Source: an uncultured bacterium (lineage in GTDB: Bacteria; CAIWAD01). From it: DNA of 45,563 nt. Below are positions 37,069-45,029 of the stretch, piece by piece (within the stretch, counting starts at the first letter, position 1; each line of letters opens with the position of its first letter). The position numbers and the translations under genes are program-made. The notes under the pieces were generated by a model. That model was given only the letters and a program-made list of their open reading frames with translations. It did no database searches and was not told the origin of the DNA. The DNA lies in the NCBI GenBank assembly GCA_903910645.1, contig CAIWAD010000113.1, positions 1 through 45,563 of the forward strand, given 5' to 3'.

Positions 37069-37632
37069 ATGGACCAGAGACTCCCCTCACAAGCTTCCAT
37101 TCTGGCCAGCCGCTGCCTGTTGGGCACGGCCTGCCGCTTTGATGGCCAGTCCAAGCCTCAAGCCGCCCTTGGCCTGCTGCCATCCTCCTGGACTCTGTTG
37201 GATTTGTGCCCGGAAGCCGATTTGGGCATGGACACGCCACGCCCGCCCATTGGCCTGCTAATGCGGGATGGGCGACTTCACCTCATGGAGTGCAACAGCC
37301 CCAGGGAATGGACGACGGAAATGGAATCCTGGTGTGCTTTCCTGGCGCATGTGCTGGTGGCGGACGGCGTGGCGGGAGCCGTGCTGAAGGCTCGGTCCCC
37401 CTCCTGCGGCAAAGGGGATGTGGCGATATACGGTGAACATCGGTTGATGGCTTGGCCAGGCCCGCCGGAAGCCGCACTGAGTCATGGGGGTGATGGCTTC
37501 CTTGTGCAGGCCTTAAGGCGCCGGGATGCCTCCTTCCCCATTTTGCGGGACGAGGATCTGCTGCACGAAGGCAAACGCCTGGCCTTTGTCCAGGCGGTGG
37601 AAAGGCGCTGCAGCCTTAGCGCGCCAAGGTGA
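37069..37632 (+). CDS. DUF523 (YbbK-like) family protein
   Basis: Cytosolic protein of 187 residues in the DUF523 family, biochemical function unknown. The conserved Cys blocks are SRCLLGTACRFDGQ at the N-terminus, LDLCPEADLGMDTPRPPIGL, and LKARSPSCGKGDV, which together look like a metal or cofactor site. The ATG at 37069 follows the terminator hairpin directly, so its ribosome site (GAGTGA) is weak and the transcript must initiate inside or read through the hairpin. Its last 17 bases overlap the 3' end of the convergent sorting-domain gene. Confidence 0.85.
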   Translation: MDQRLPSQASILASRCLLGTACRFDGQSKPQAALGLLPSSWTLLDLCPEADLGMDTPRPPIGLLMRDGRLHLMECNSPREWTTEMESWCAFLAHVLVADGVAGAVLKARSPSCGKGDVAIYGEHRLMAWPGPPEAALSHGGDGFLVQALRRRDASFPILRDEDLLHEGKRLAFVQAVERRCSLSAPR

Positions 37633-38563
37633 TACGCAGACTCTGGCTACCCGCCCGGGCCACATAGGCGCCGGAAGGTGCGGGTCGGCCACGCTGATCC
37701 AGCCCGTCCCACACCACTTCCCGCGTGCCGCTGCCCGCCAGGGGCAAACGGCGCACTTCTTCACCGAGCACATTGAAGATCCCCAGATCCGGCGCAGGCG
37801 CAAGGCCGTCCAAGCGGATGATGCACAAAGGGTTGAAGGGATTGGGACGGGCACTTAAGCCCATGGATTCCGGTCGCTGCGGGGGTGTTACCGCCACGGC
37901 ATTGGTGCCCCAACACACCAGTTCGGATGTTCCGCTGGTCCAGTACCAGTTCAGGAGCAGTTCGTCGGCTTCAGACCCTTCCACATTGCCCACGAAGGGG
38001 CCCGCCAGAAAGCCATCGCCCGTTTGCTCCGCCAGCTCCACCGCGCCTGTGGCCAGATTGCGCACGGTCCAATGGCTGGTGTAGGCGCTGCCATCCCAGG
38101 AGTGCCAGGAGTAGGCCAGCTCCTGTTGTCCGTCGCCGTCCAGATCGCCAATGCCGCCTTCCGTGATGTTGCCGGGCAGCACGGCCGTGCTCCAGGCAGG
38201 ACTGGCGGCCCCCGCCGGATAAACATCCAGGCGCGACTGCTGATCCACGGCGTTCTGCTGGCGGAACACCAGGAATCCCGCCTTCTGTTGCCACAACTGG
38301 AAGAGCGTGTTGGTGCTGGAACTGGAATCCTCCACCAGCCATACCTGGGTGTAGGTGTCGGCGCCATCGAAGAACCAGGAGGACACGCCGTCCTCCATCA
38401 CCAGCTCCTGGATGCCATCACCGTTGAGATCGGGCCAGGCCCAGCTGACCACCACATCGGACTCCGCAACCGTCCACTTTTGCACAATCTGGGCCATGGC
38501 TTGGGGTGCCGTCAGGGCCGCCAGGGACAGCAGCGCCAGGGTGGCGCCCAATCGGGAATTCAT
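37616..38563 (-). CDS. Secreted protein with FG-GAP-like repeats and C-terminal sorting domain
   Basis: Exported protein of 315 residues. A signal peptide (LALLSLAALTAPQAMAQ) is followed by a domain with Ca2+-type motifs DLNGDGIQELV and DLDGDGQQELAY, as in FG-GAP/VCBS beta-propeller repeats. A C-terminal domain of about 85 residues starts at LSARPNPFNP and holds APDLGIFNVLGEEVRRL, VVWDGLDQRGRPAPSGAYVA and SLRITLAR. This is the FlgD-Ig-like/type IX cargo signature, so export through T9SS and surface display are likely. GGGGGAG precedes the ATG at 38563. It is the last gene of the 44898-37616 operon, overlapping the fusion gene by 4 bases, and runs into the 3' end of the convergent DUF523 gene without a terminator. 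Confidence 0.9.
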   Translation of the reverse strand: MNSRLGATLALLSLAALTAPQAMAQIVQKWTVAESDVVVSWAWPDLNGDGIQELVMEDGVSSWFFDGADTYTQVWLVEDSSSSTNTLFQLWQQKAGFLVFRQQNAVDQQSRLDVYPAGAASPAWSTAVLPGNITEGGIGDLDGDGQQELAYSWHSWDGSAYTSHWTVRNLATGAVELAEQTGDGFLAGPFVGNVEGSEADELLLNWYWTSGTSELVCWGTNAVAVTPPQRPESMGLSARPNPFNPLCIIRLDGLAPAPDLGIFNVLGEEVRRLPLAGSGTREVVWDGLDQRGRPAPSGAYVARAGSQSLRITLAR

Positions 38564-40782
38564 GCGTCCTCTCCCCCATTCTGTTGCAGGCGGAAATCGG
38601 CCAGCACCCGTCCACCTTCCTGTGTCAGCACCAGGCGCGTGATGCCCCGGTGGGCCTCCGCGCGATACTCCGCCTTCATGCGCCGCTTGCCTTGGGCGCC
38701 AAGTTGCGCGCCTCCCAGCAGGGAAAGCGTGGGTCCTTCCTCCACCCGGGCGCTCAGTTCCACATCCCCGTCCTGTTCCAGAGTCAGCAGGCGTCGCCAA
38801 CCCTGGGCCAGACCATGGGAACGCACCTGGCAGCGCGTGCGCAGTGTGCCGTCCACCCGGCAGGACAGGGCCGGAAGCATGAGCAGCATTAGATCCACCA
38901 GACCGTGCCGCCCGGGCAGGGACAGGCGATCCGGATCGCCTTCCGCCAATGGAAGGAGTTGCACCCAGCCCGGCCACCACACCACCTGGGCCGTGCTGAC
39001 ACCGTCGTCCAGGATAAGGCGTCCCCACAACCCGGCACGCAAGCGCAGCAGCACTTCTTCCTGGCGGCGGCCGCGCGTCACCGTGTAGCGCCACTGGCGC
39101 CCTGGCACGGCGAATGGATAGCAGGCCGAACACTCCTGCCCGTCCATGCCTTCCAGAGAGCCCACGCGCATGCCGCGATCCGGCTGCCCCAGCGGATGGA
39201 AAATGGCGGTCTCGCCGGGCGGGAACTCCACCCAGCTGCCAAAGCGGGCGGGCAGGCTGCGCGAAGCCAGCCAGGGGCCTTCGTTGAGCTGAAGATGCAG
39301 GTGTGGCTCCGGGCTGCGGCCGCTGTTGCCCACCTGGGCCAGTTCCTGCCCCCGGCTGACCCGTTGTCCCGCCGCCACGCCGATGCTGCCGGAGCGCAAA
39401 TGGGCAAGCAGCGTGCAGCTGCCTTCAACATGAGCAATGAGCAGCCAGTTTCCCCAAGGGCTGAAAGTGTTGGCGGCGTGCACGGGATTGTCCGGCTGGG
39501 AGGATTCAAGCGCCACCACGGTGCCGTCCGCCGGAGCCAACACGGGACAGGCCCAGCCATGGAAATGTTCCACCTGGTCCGCCGGCCAATCGGCGCCGCG
39601 TCCATCCTCCTCCAGCAACATGAAATCCCAGGCCTGTGCGCCCAGCAAGGTGTTGTGGGTAAGGTCGCCGCCGGGACCCTGGGTAACCGTCCAGACTCCG
39701 CGCAAGGGAAGGCTGAGCACCGGGCCGGGCAACTCGCGCAGCCGCTTCCAACGCTCGAAGGCGCGCAGATTGTCCTCCGCCCGCCCCACCAGCTCCAGGG
39801 GTGGCGCCCATATGCCCAATCGCTCAGAATCCAGCGTGCCCATGCGCAGGGGCAAGAGGAAGAGCCAGACGGTCAGGGTGAAGGGCAGGGCCAGCACGGG
39901 CAGTCCCAGCACCGAGAGGACAGGATGCAGAGCCATGGCCACCAGCATGCTGGAACCCACCGCCAGGGCTGCGTACACCAGGCTGCGCGCGTTGATGGCC
40001 AGGAAGAGACCGCTTAGGGCCGCCGCCGTCAGGATGGCGTTGAATGCCACCAGACCAAAGGCACTCTTCTGGAAGATCCCGCCAGACAGCACCTGCAGGA
40101 GCCCCGTGCCCAGCAGTCCACCCGCCAGCATGGCCAGCACGGTTATGCGCGATCCCGCCAGCAGCCCCGCCACCACCAGCAGGCCACCCGTGAGGGAGGG
40201 CAGGAAGAGCAGAGAACCGAAACTGCGCAGATACTCCTGCGCCAGCAAGGGCAGACGGCTGCCCAACCACACTTCCATTTGTTCCAGTCCAGGAAGCAGA
40301 GGCTGCATCTCGGCCAGAGGCAGGGATCCCTGGAAAAGCAGGGTGGCCGTGGACAATGTCACGAAGGTGGCCAGCACGAAAGGCAAGGCCAGCACCGGCA
40401 GTCCATTGCGGCTCAGCAAAGGCGTCAGGGCGGAGACCAGCAAGGCCGCCAGCAAGGCGGCGGCCGGCACCAGGAACCAGGGGAAGAATCCGTCCGGCAG
40501 ATAAGTGGCCAGGGCCGCTCCTGCCAAGAGGCCCGCGCCATGGTGCAGGCCCAGGCGATGGATGGCCGCCTGGGGCGAGAGCAGGCGTCCGGCCCACATT
40601 GCGGTGAAGAGTCCAAGCAGGGCGAAGACAATGTGTCGTGGACTGCTGCCCAGCGCCGCCAGAAAGAGCACGCCACTGCGTCGGCGAGGCGTGAAGAGCA
40701 CGCCGCCGATGGTGTTCAGCACCTCATCGATCAAGGGCTGCCAGGGCCCTTTGGCGATGCGTGTGGCGCGTCCGGGGCTCAT
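38560..40782 (-). CDS. Urea-transporter-like membrane domain fused to M23 metallopeptidase
   Basis: Inner-membrane protein of 740 residues. Residues about 35-320 form roughly ten helices with the duplicated urea-transporter (UT) pattern: GLPVLALPF appears in both halves (SRNGLPVLALPFVLATF and SVLGLPVLALPFTLTVW), plus QKSAFGLVAFNAILTAAAL. Residues about 355-520 form an M23 (lysostaphin-type) zinc peptidase, with His376 and Asp386 in THNTLLGAQAWDF and the HxH motif HLHLQL (494-496). A C-terminal beta-rich domain of about 210 residues (Cys pair CSAC) has no known family. M23 enzymes cleave cell-wall peptides, so this may import or sense small products of peptide cleavage. ATGA overlaps join it to both neighbours. 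Urea as substrate is unproven. Confidence 0.85.
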   Translation of the reverse strand: MSPGRATRIAKGPWQPLIDEVLNTIGGVLFTPRRRSGVLFLAALGSSPRHIVFALLGLFTAMWAGRLLSPQAAIHRLGLHHGAGLLAGAALATYLPDGFFPWFLVPAAALLAALLVSALTPLLSRNGLPVLALPFVLATFVTLSTATLLFQGSLPLAEMQPLLPGLEQMEVWLGSRLPLLAQEYLRSFGSLLFLPSLTGGLLVVAGLLAGSRITVLAMLAGGLLGTGLLQVLSGGIFQKSAFGLVAFNAILTAAALSGLFLAINARSLVYAALAVGSSMLVAMALHPVLSVLGLPVLALPFTLTVWLFLLPLRMGTLDSERLGIWAPPLELVGRAEDNLRAFERWKRLRELPGPVLSLPLRGVWTVTQGPGGDLTHNTLLGAQAWDFMLLEEDGRGADWPADQVEHFHGWACPVLAPADGTVVALESSQPDNPVHAANTFSPWGNWLLIAHVEGSCTLLAHLRSGSIGVAAGQRVSRGQELAQVGNSGRSPEPHLHLQLNEGPWLASRSLPARFGSWVEFPPGETAIFHPLGQPDRGMRVGSLEGMDGQECSACYPFAVPGRQWRYTVTRGRRQEEVLLRLRAGLWGRLILDDGVSTAQVVWWPGWVQLLPLAEGDPDRLSLPGRHGLVDLMLLMLPALSCRVDGTLRTRCQVRSHGLAQGWRRLLTLEQDGDVELSARVEEGPTLSLLGGAQLGAQGKRRMKAEYRAEAHRGITRLVLTQEGGRVLADFRLQQNGGEDA

Positions 40783-42170
40783 GCGGGGGAGGATCCCCCA
40801 GCCAAATGCCCGGGCAGGCGATCCAACTGCCGCCAATAGGCCGGCGTCTCCTTCTCACGCACCACATGCGCGCCACCGTGGGGATCCACCAGCACCACTG
40901 GCGGACGGCCGTGGATGAACTGGGTGCTCTGGCTGAGGTTGTAAGCGCCAATGTGACGCACCACCAGCAGGTCGCCAGGCGCAAGGGCCGGCAGGGGCAC
41001 GCCCTTGCGCAACACATCGATCTGCATGCACAGGTTGCCCAGCAGGGTGGTCTCTTCCAGGATCATGGAGGGCTGGCTGCGCACGGGAATCACATCGTAA
41101 CGATACCAGGCCGTGCTGGAGAGCAGGTTCACGCCGGCGTCCACCACCAGGGCGCGGCTGCCGTCGCCCAGACGGCGCTCGGAGATGACGCGCACCACCA
41201 GATGCATGGCCTCATCGATGAGCGCGCGACCGGTTTCAAAGAAGAGTTCCGGCAATTCCTCGCCTGGCTCCAGGGGCAGGGTGGAGAGCACGGGGCAGAT
41301 GGCCTCGGCATACTGCTGCATTGTGGGACAGCTCACCTCGCCGGACTGGTAGGCCCAGTGCAGCGTGTTGCGTGTGGCGAAACCACCGCCCATGTCCCAC
41401 CAGCGGATGCGCGCCCCGGTGTAGCGCCGCACCCACAGGGCCAACTCCACCATGCGGCCGGCGGCGCGGCGGTAAATGTCCACATTGTCCACATAGGTGC
41501 CCACATGGGTGTGCAACCCTGCCAGCTCCAGCTCCGCGCTGTCTGCCAGGCGCCGGGCGGCCTCGTGGGCGCGGCCGGACTCCAGGTTGAAGCCGAAGCG
41601 ATCCCAATGCTGGGCGTCCAGCTGCATGTTCACGCGGATGGCCACCGGCAGCTTGGCCACGCCTTCCGGCAGGCCGCACTCACGCACCAGCTCCTCCACA
41701 CGGGCGATCTCCTCCAGGTGGTCCAGATGGATGCGCGCTCCGCCGCGGATTGCCTCGCGCAGGGAGTCGTCGTCCTTGTGCGGGCCGTTGTAGATGATGC
41801 GGGAGGCCGGCACGCCCAGTTCGCGGGCCAGTTGGAACTCGTGGCCGGAGACCACTTCCGCCCAGGATCCTTCCTGATGCATGATGGAGCACACGGCGGA
41901 GAGGTAATTGGTCTTGTAGGACCAGCCCAACCGCACGCGGGGATAGCGGGTTTCAAAGGCGCGGCGGAACTGCTGCACCTTGCGCCGGATGGCATTCTCG
42001 CTGATGAGGTACAGGGGCGATCCGAAGCGTTCCGCCAGGGATGCCAGAGGAATTCCGTCCAGCTCCTCCATGACACGCAGGCCCGGGGCGCGTCCGAATT
42101 TGTTCTGCAGGCCGGACTGGTGTCGGATGAGGACAGGCTTCTCGTAGAGGCGACGCTCCGGGGATGCCAT
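40779..42170 (-). CDS. Diaminopimelate-decarboxylase-like PLP enzyme
   Basis: Fold type III PLP-dependent decarboxylase of the LysA/SpeC-like family, 463 residues. The PLP Lys86 is in LGWSYKTNYL. The His of the PLP stack is in LHTHVGTYV (LysA HSHIGSQ). WDMGGGFATRN and the phosphate loop FETGRALIDEA follow. In the C-terminal beta domain the LysA motif CESGD reads GNLCMQIDV: the catalytic Cys is kept but Glu-Ser is Met-Gln, so specificity probably differs from meso-DAP. GAYNLSQSTQFIHGRP closes the site. It does not look like the housekeeping lysA. CAGGAG precedes the ATG at 42170, 4 bases after the ATP-grasp stop; it overlaps the fusion gene by 4 bases. Confidence 0.85.
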   Translation of the reverse strand: MASPERRLYEKPVLIRHQSGLQNKFGRAPGLRVMEELDGIPLASLAERFGSPLYLISENAIRRKVQQFRRAFETRYPRVRLGWSYKTNYLSAVCSIMHQEGSWAEVVSGHEFQLARELGVPASRIIYNGPHKDDDSLREAIRGGARIHLDHLEEIARVEELVRECGLPEGVAKLPVAIRVNMQLDAQHWDRFGFNLESGRAHEAARRLADSAELELAGLHTHVGTYVDNVDIYRRAAGRMVELALWVRRYTGARIRWWDMGGGFATRNTLHWAYQSGEVSCPTMQQYAEAICPVLSTLPLEPGEELPELFFETGRALIDEAMHLVVRVISERRLGDGSRALVVDAGVNLLSSTAWYRYDVIPVRSQPSMILEETTLLGNLCMQIDVLRKGVPLPALAPGDLLVVRHIGAYNLSQSTQFIHGRPPVVLVDPHGGAHVVREKETPAYWRQLDRLPGHLAGGSSPA

Positions 42171-42174
42171 GGGC

Positions 42175-43269
42175 TCAGGCTCCTGTTGGGCGATGCAGGA
42201 CGCGGCCGGAGACATTGATGCTCTCCAGTACATCCAGGTCGCAGATGATGTCCACCGCCGCGCGGCTGTAAATGACTCCGCTGCGTGCGGGGGGCAGCTT
42301 GCCGGGATGGCCGTTCAAGGCCACCTGGGCCAGGGCTGCGGGCAGGTTCTGGCCCGCTCCGGCGCACAGGTAGCACCAGGCGGGAAAGCGCGGGTTGATT
42401 TCAATGAGACAGAGGCGGTCGGTCTCCTCCTCACAGAGGATCTCCAGCTCGCAGGGGCCGCGCCACTTCAAGGCGTGGATCATGCGTTCCGCCAGCTCCA
42501 GCAGCCGGGGCTCGCCCACGGTGACGCCACTCCAGGCCTTGCCTTTGTCCGTTACGCCCAGCTTGCGCATGGGCACGGCGCCAATCAGTCCACCTTCGCC
42601 ATCTCCCAGACAGCACACATTGTACTCGAAGCCGGGCAGGCCGCGCTGCAGGATGATGGGCAGGCCCCATTTGGCGCTGATTTCGATGAAGGCCGCCGTG
42701 GCCTGATCCAGGGTCCAGGCCTTGCGGGCGTCGTAGAACACGCCCTTCACATAGACCGGCTCCCGTCCCGTGGGATCCTGGATCTCCTCCCACACATCGT
42801 GCATGCTGGACAGACTGTTCACCACTTCCGTGGCGGGCACTTCGAAATCATGGGTGCGGCAGAAGTGGGCCAGCCGGGACTTGGCGCGCATGGACAAGCC
42901 CTGCTCATCCGGCAGGAAGGAGCGCACGCCCAGTTCAGCCAGCTCGTCCTGCAAGGTCAGGTAGAGTTCCATTTCGCTGTCCAGGGTGGGCAGCACCAGA
43001 TCCAGGGGCCCGTGGGACAACACCTGGCGCAACTGGCCCATGAGGGCATCGCTGCCCCGGCTGGGAAAGGGCACCTGATAGATCTCGTCGAAGAGTTCGC
43101 GCTGGTAGACGCCGGCGTCCATGGCGTCGTAGGCCAGGCCCACCAGGCGTCCCGTGTGGCCCGCCTCCCGCAGGCTGCGCGCCACGGCGATGCCCGGCGC
43201 GGGATTGTCGGCGGCATTGAGGCCACTTACCGCAATGGCGCCCTCGCGCCATGACGTGAGACTGCGCAT
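42175..43269 (-). CDS. ATP-grasp ligase-like protein
   Basis: Enzyme of 364 residues with an ATP-grasp fold (carbamoyl-phosphate synthetase/biotin carboxylase type). An N-terminal Rossmann-like part (AIAVSGLNAADNPAPGIAVA) is followed by the ATP-binding lid around YVKGVFYDARKAWT and PIILQRGLPGFEYNV. The Mg2+/ATP site CELEILCEEETDRLCLIEIN ends in Asn-Pro-Arg. Such enzymes couple a carboxylate to an amine or thiol using ATP; the acceptor here is unknown. AGGAGG precedes the ATG at 43269, inside the end of pqqD, 2 bases after its stop. A TTG start 6 bases earlier is possible. Context with PqqD-like and PLP-decarboxylase genes suggests synthesis of a modified amino acid or peptide. Confidence 0.85.
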   Translation of the reverse strand: MRSLTSWREGAIAVSGLNAADNPAPGIAVARSLREAGHTGRLVGLAYDAMDAGVYQRELFDEIYQVPFPSRGSDALMGQLRQVLSHGPLDLVLPTLDSEMELYLTLQDELAELGVRSFLPDEQGLSMRAKSRLAHFCRTHDFEVPATEVVNSLSSMHDVWEEIQDPTGREPVYVKGVFYDARKAWTLDQATAAFIEISAKWGLPIILQRGLPGFEYNVCCLGDGEGGLIGAVPMRKLGVTDKGKAWSGVTVGEPRLLELAERMIHALKWRGPCELEILCEEETDRLCLIEINPRFPAWCYLCAGAGQNLPAALAQVALNGHPGKLPPARSGVIYSRAAVDIICDLDVLESINVSGRVLHRPTGA

Positions 43270-43271
43270 GC

Positions 43272-43538
43272 TCAAGCCTCCTGGCTCCGGGCCTCGCGGG
43301 GGAGCACCCGGTTCTGGCGCAGACTGGCCAAATACTCGTCCAGGTCACTGGCCGCCTGGTCCGGTGTCACATCGAAGTGCAGGATCATGGAGTTGAGAAT
43401 CTCCTGGCGGGCGTCACCGTGGATGAGCCGCTCCAGGATGTAGGCGCCTGTGCTGTTGGTGCTGAAGCTTAGCCCGCTGTGGTGGTCGAAAAGGAAACCC
43501 TGCGGACTCAGATGGAGATGGGACAGGTTGGCCGCCAT
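43272..43538 (-). CDS. PqqD-like (RiPP recognition element) protein
   Basis: Small protein of 88 residues with the PqqD fold (winged helix that binds peptides in RiPP pathways). LHLSPQGFLFDHHSGLSFST, then NSTGAYILERLIHGDARQEI, and FDVTPDQAASDLDEYLASL match the family order: D-x-x-S/T-G, N-x-T-A/G-x-x-I-hydrophobic, and V-x-x-D-hydrophobic-x-x-F/Y-hydrophobic. No radical SAM partner is present. The ATG at 43538 is separated from the upstream stop by one base, and its ribosome site (GGAAAGGG) lies in that gene. It probably presents a peptide or carrier substrate to the ATP-grasp enzyme downstream, by analogy with PqqD. Assignment is by pattern, not alignment. Confidence 0.75.
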   Translation of the reverse strand: MAANLSHLHLSPQGFLFDHHSGLSFSTNSTGAYILERLIHGDARQEILNSMILHFDVTPDQAASDLDEYLASLRQNRVLPREARSQEA

Positions 43539-43539
43539 G

Positions 43540-43968
43540 TTACTTGCCCTTTCCACCAGCCGCCGACTGGGCCAGGCTGCCGTAGACATAGAGGATCTGG
43601 TTCTCCAGGTGGTAACCGTTCTTCTTGCACCACTCGCAGGGACCGGCACAATTGGCTGACGGAACCTTCTTCTCCCACAGGGCCGCCTCCACGCCGCCTC
43701 CCAGCAGACGATCGGCAATGGTGAAACTGTGCTCGAAACGGCCCACGGGGATTTGCAGAACCTGATGGGTGCCATCGGCCAACACATTCTGCGTGCCATA
43801 TGGGTAAAAGGACACGCCCAGCCACACAGCCTTGCTCACCTGGCCCTCCACCACCAGCTTGGCCGGGCGCTTGCCCTTGGCGTCAAGCTTCAATGAAAGA
43901 CCCAGTTCCTGGGACCACGCGGTGGCACACAAGGCCAGCGTCAGCAGCAGGGGCACCAGCTTCCTCAT
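43540..43968 (-). CDS. Exported small protein with Cys motif, coupled to pqqD
   Basis: Hypothetical exported protein of 142 residues. A clear signal peptide (LVPLLLTLALCATAWSQ) is followed by a beta-rich domain (KRPAKLVVEGQVSKAVWLGV, GRFEHSFTIADRLLGGG). Near the C-terminus three Cys lie close together in SANCAGPCEWCKKNGYHL, and the end is Gly/Lys-rich. No family recognised. GGAGAGGAAA precedes the ATG at 43968. The stop is one base from the pqqD start. It could be a periplasmic partner, the sensor part of the operon, or even the protein modified by the downstream enzymes; none is proven. Cys clustering suggests metal or disulfide binding. Confidence 0.75.
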   Translation of the reverse strand: MRKLVPLLLTLALCATAWSQELGLSLKLDAKGKRPAKLVVEGQVSKAVWLGVSFYPYGTQNVLADGTHQVLQIPVGRFEHSFTIADRLLGGGVEAALWEKKVPSANCAGPCEWCKKNGYHLENQILYVYGSLAQSAAGGKGK

Positions 43969-43995
43969 TTTCCTCTCCCCATAAAAGAGGGCGCG

Positions 43996-44898
43996 CTATT
44001 CCAGCGTCGCCCAGTGAAGTTGTGTCCAGCGCAGGGAGGCAAAGGCCCAACGGCTGCGGGAATCCTCTGTCCGATCCTGACCCACGCTTCCTTCAACGCT
44101 CAAGCCCTTCCACAATTGCCAGGACAGGCCCAGCGATGCGGCACTACGCAAGTCTGAGGCACCATCGTGCACCACCAGTCGCTCCGCTTCGAACCAATGG
44201 GCCTGCCTGCCCACCATGGCACGCCCCTGCAGGCCCAGCGAACCCCGACGCGCCGCAATGGCCACCAGAGCCGCCACCTTGGTTTTGGCCTGCTTGCGGT
44301 TGCCCAACAGGCCCACCTTTTCCTCCACATACCAGTCGCCCCGGGCTCCCTTGCGCGCCAGGGCCACTTCCATGGCGGGATGCCTGCTCGCCTTGCTGTT
44401 AGCCGCCATGACAGGGGCACGCAAGACGCGCAAACCAATGGTTTCAATGTCCTCCTTGAAAGGATTGGGACACCAGTTAAGCCCCGCTCCCGCTCCCCAA
44501 TTGGACGCCTCCGAGTGCACAGCGGAATCGGGGGCCTGGGCATCTGCCCCATACCAGGTTTCCTGAAAGGCCGTGGTGGAATGGCCCAGCAGCTCCACGC
44601 CCCAATGGGATCCCACGGCCACCTTGGCCACTGCCATGCGCGTCAGGCCTCGGTAGCTCCACCAATCCTGCCACAAGACCTGCCGCGAAAATCCAGCAAG
44701 GGCTGTCCAGCGGTTGCCCGCGCCTGCGCCGGCATAGAGGCTTGCCGTGCGGCCCTGGGCATCCCGGAACATGATGGGGTTCTGGTCGTGATGCCATGTT
44801 CCTTCGGTGCCGGCGGACAGGCTCCACCAGCGCGCCTCCAGGGCCGCCTGTGCTGGCAGCTGAAGCAAAAGAAGCAGCATGGACAGCAGATGCTTCAC
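43996..44898 (-). CDS. Predicted outer-membrane beta-barrel protein
   Basis: Hypothetical exported protein of about 300 residues, first in the seven-gene operon. The signal peptide is VKHLLSMLLLLLQLPAQA from a GTG start at 44898 with GGAAAGG upstream; an in-frame ATG at 44952 with GGGGAAAT would add 18 residues. The mature part shows alternating hydrophobic and Gly/aromatic strands (SLYAGAGAGNRWTALAGF, SLGLQGRAMVGRQAHWF) typical of beta barrels, ending in a Trp/aromatic-rich strand (WAFASLRWTQLHWATLE). No family recognised. By position it could be the outer-membrane receptor or exporter of the pathway. It faces a divergent response-regulator gene across 131 bases. Confidence 0.7.
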   Translation of the reverse strand: MKHLLSMLLLLLQLPAQAALEARWWSLSAGTEGTWHHDQNPIMFRDAQGRTASLYAGAGAGNRWTALAGFSRQVLWQDWWSYRGLTRMAVAKVAVGSHWGVELLGHSTTAFQETWYGADAQAPDSAVHSEASNWGAGAGLNWCPNPFKEDIETIGLRVLRAPVMAANSKASRHPAMEVALARKGARGDWYVEEKVGLLGNRKQAKTKVAALVAIAARRGSLGLQGRAMVGRQAHWFEAERLVVHDGASDLRSAASLGLSWQLWKGLSVEGSVGQDRTEDSRSRWAFASLRWTQLHWATLE

Positions 44899-45029
44899 CC
44901 TTGACCTTTCCTGGACACCTGACGGGTCTTCACAAAGCCTGAAAAGACTCATATTTCCCCTGAAGCTGTGTGGCAAACCTGTGACAGACCAAGCCACGCG
45001 TCATAAAGACACCGCACCTGGAGAGTGTC

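Noticed and set aside
44899-45029. Pho-box-like TGTCATAAA search near GCGTCATAAAGAC
   Set aside because: Only one half-site resembles the consensus, and no second copy at 11-bp spacing is present.
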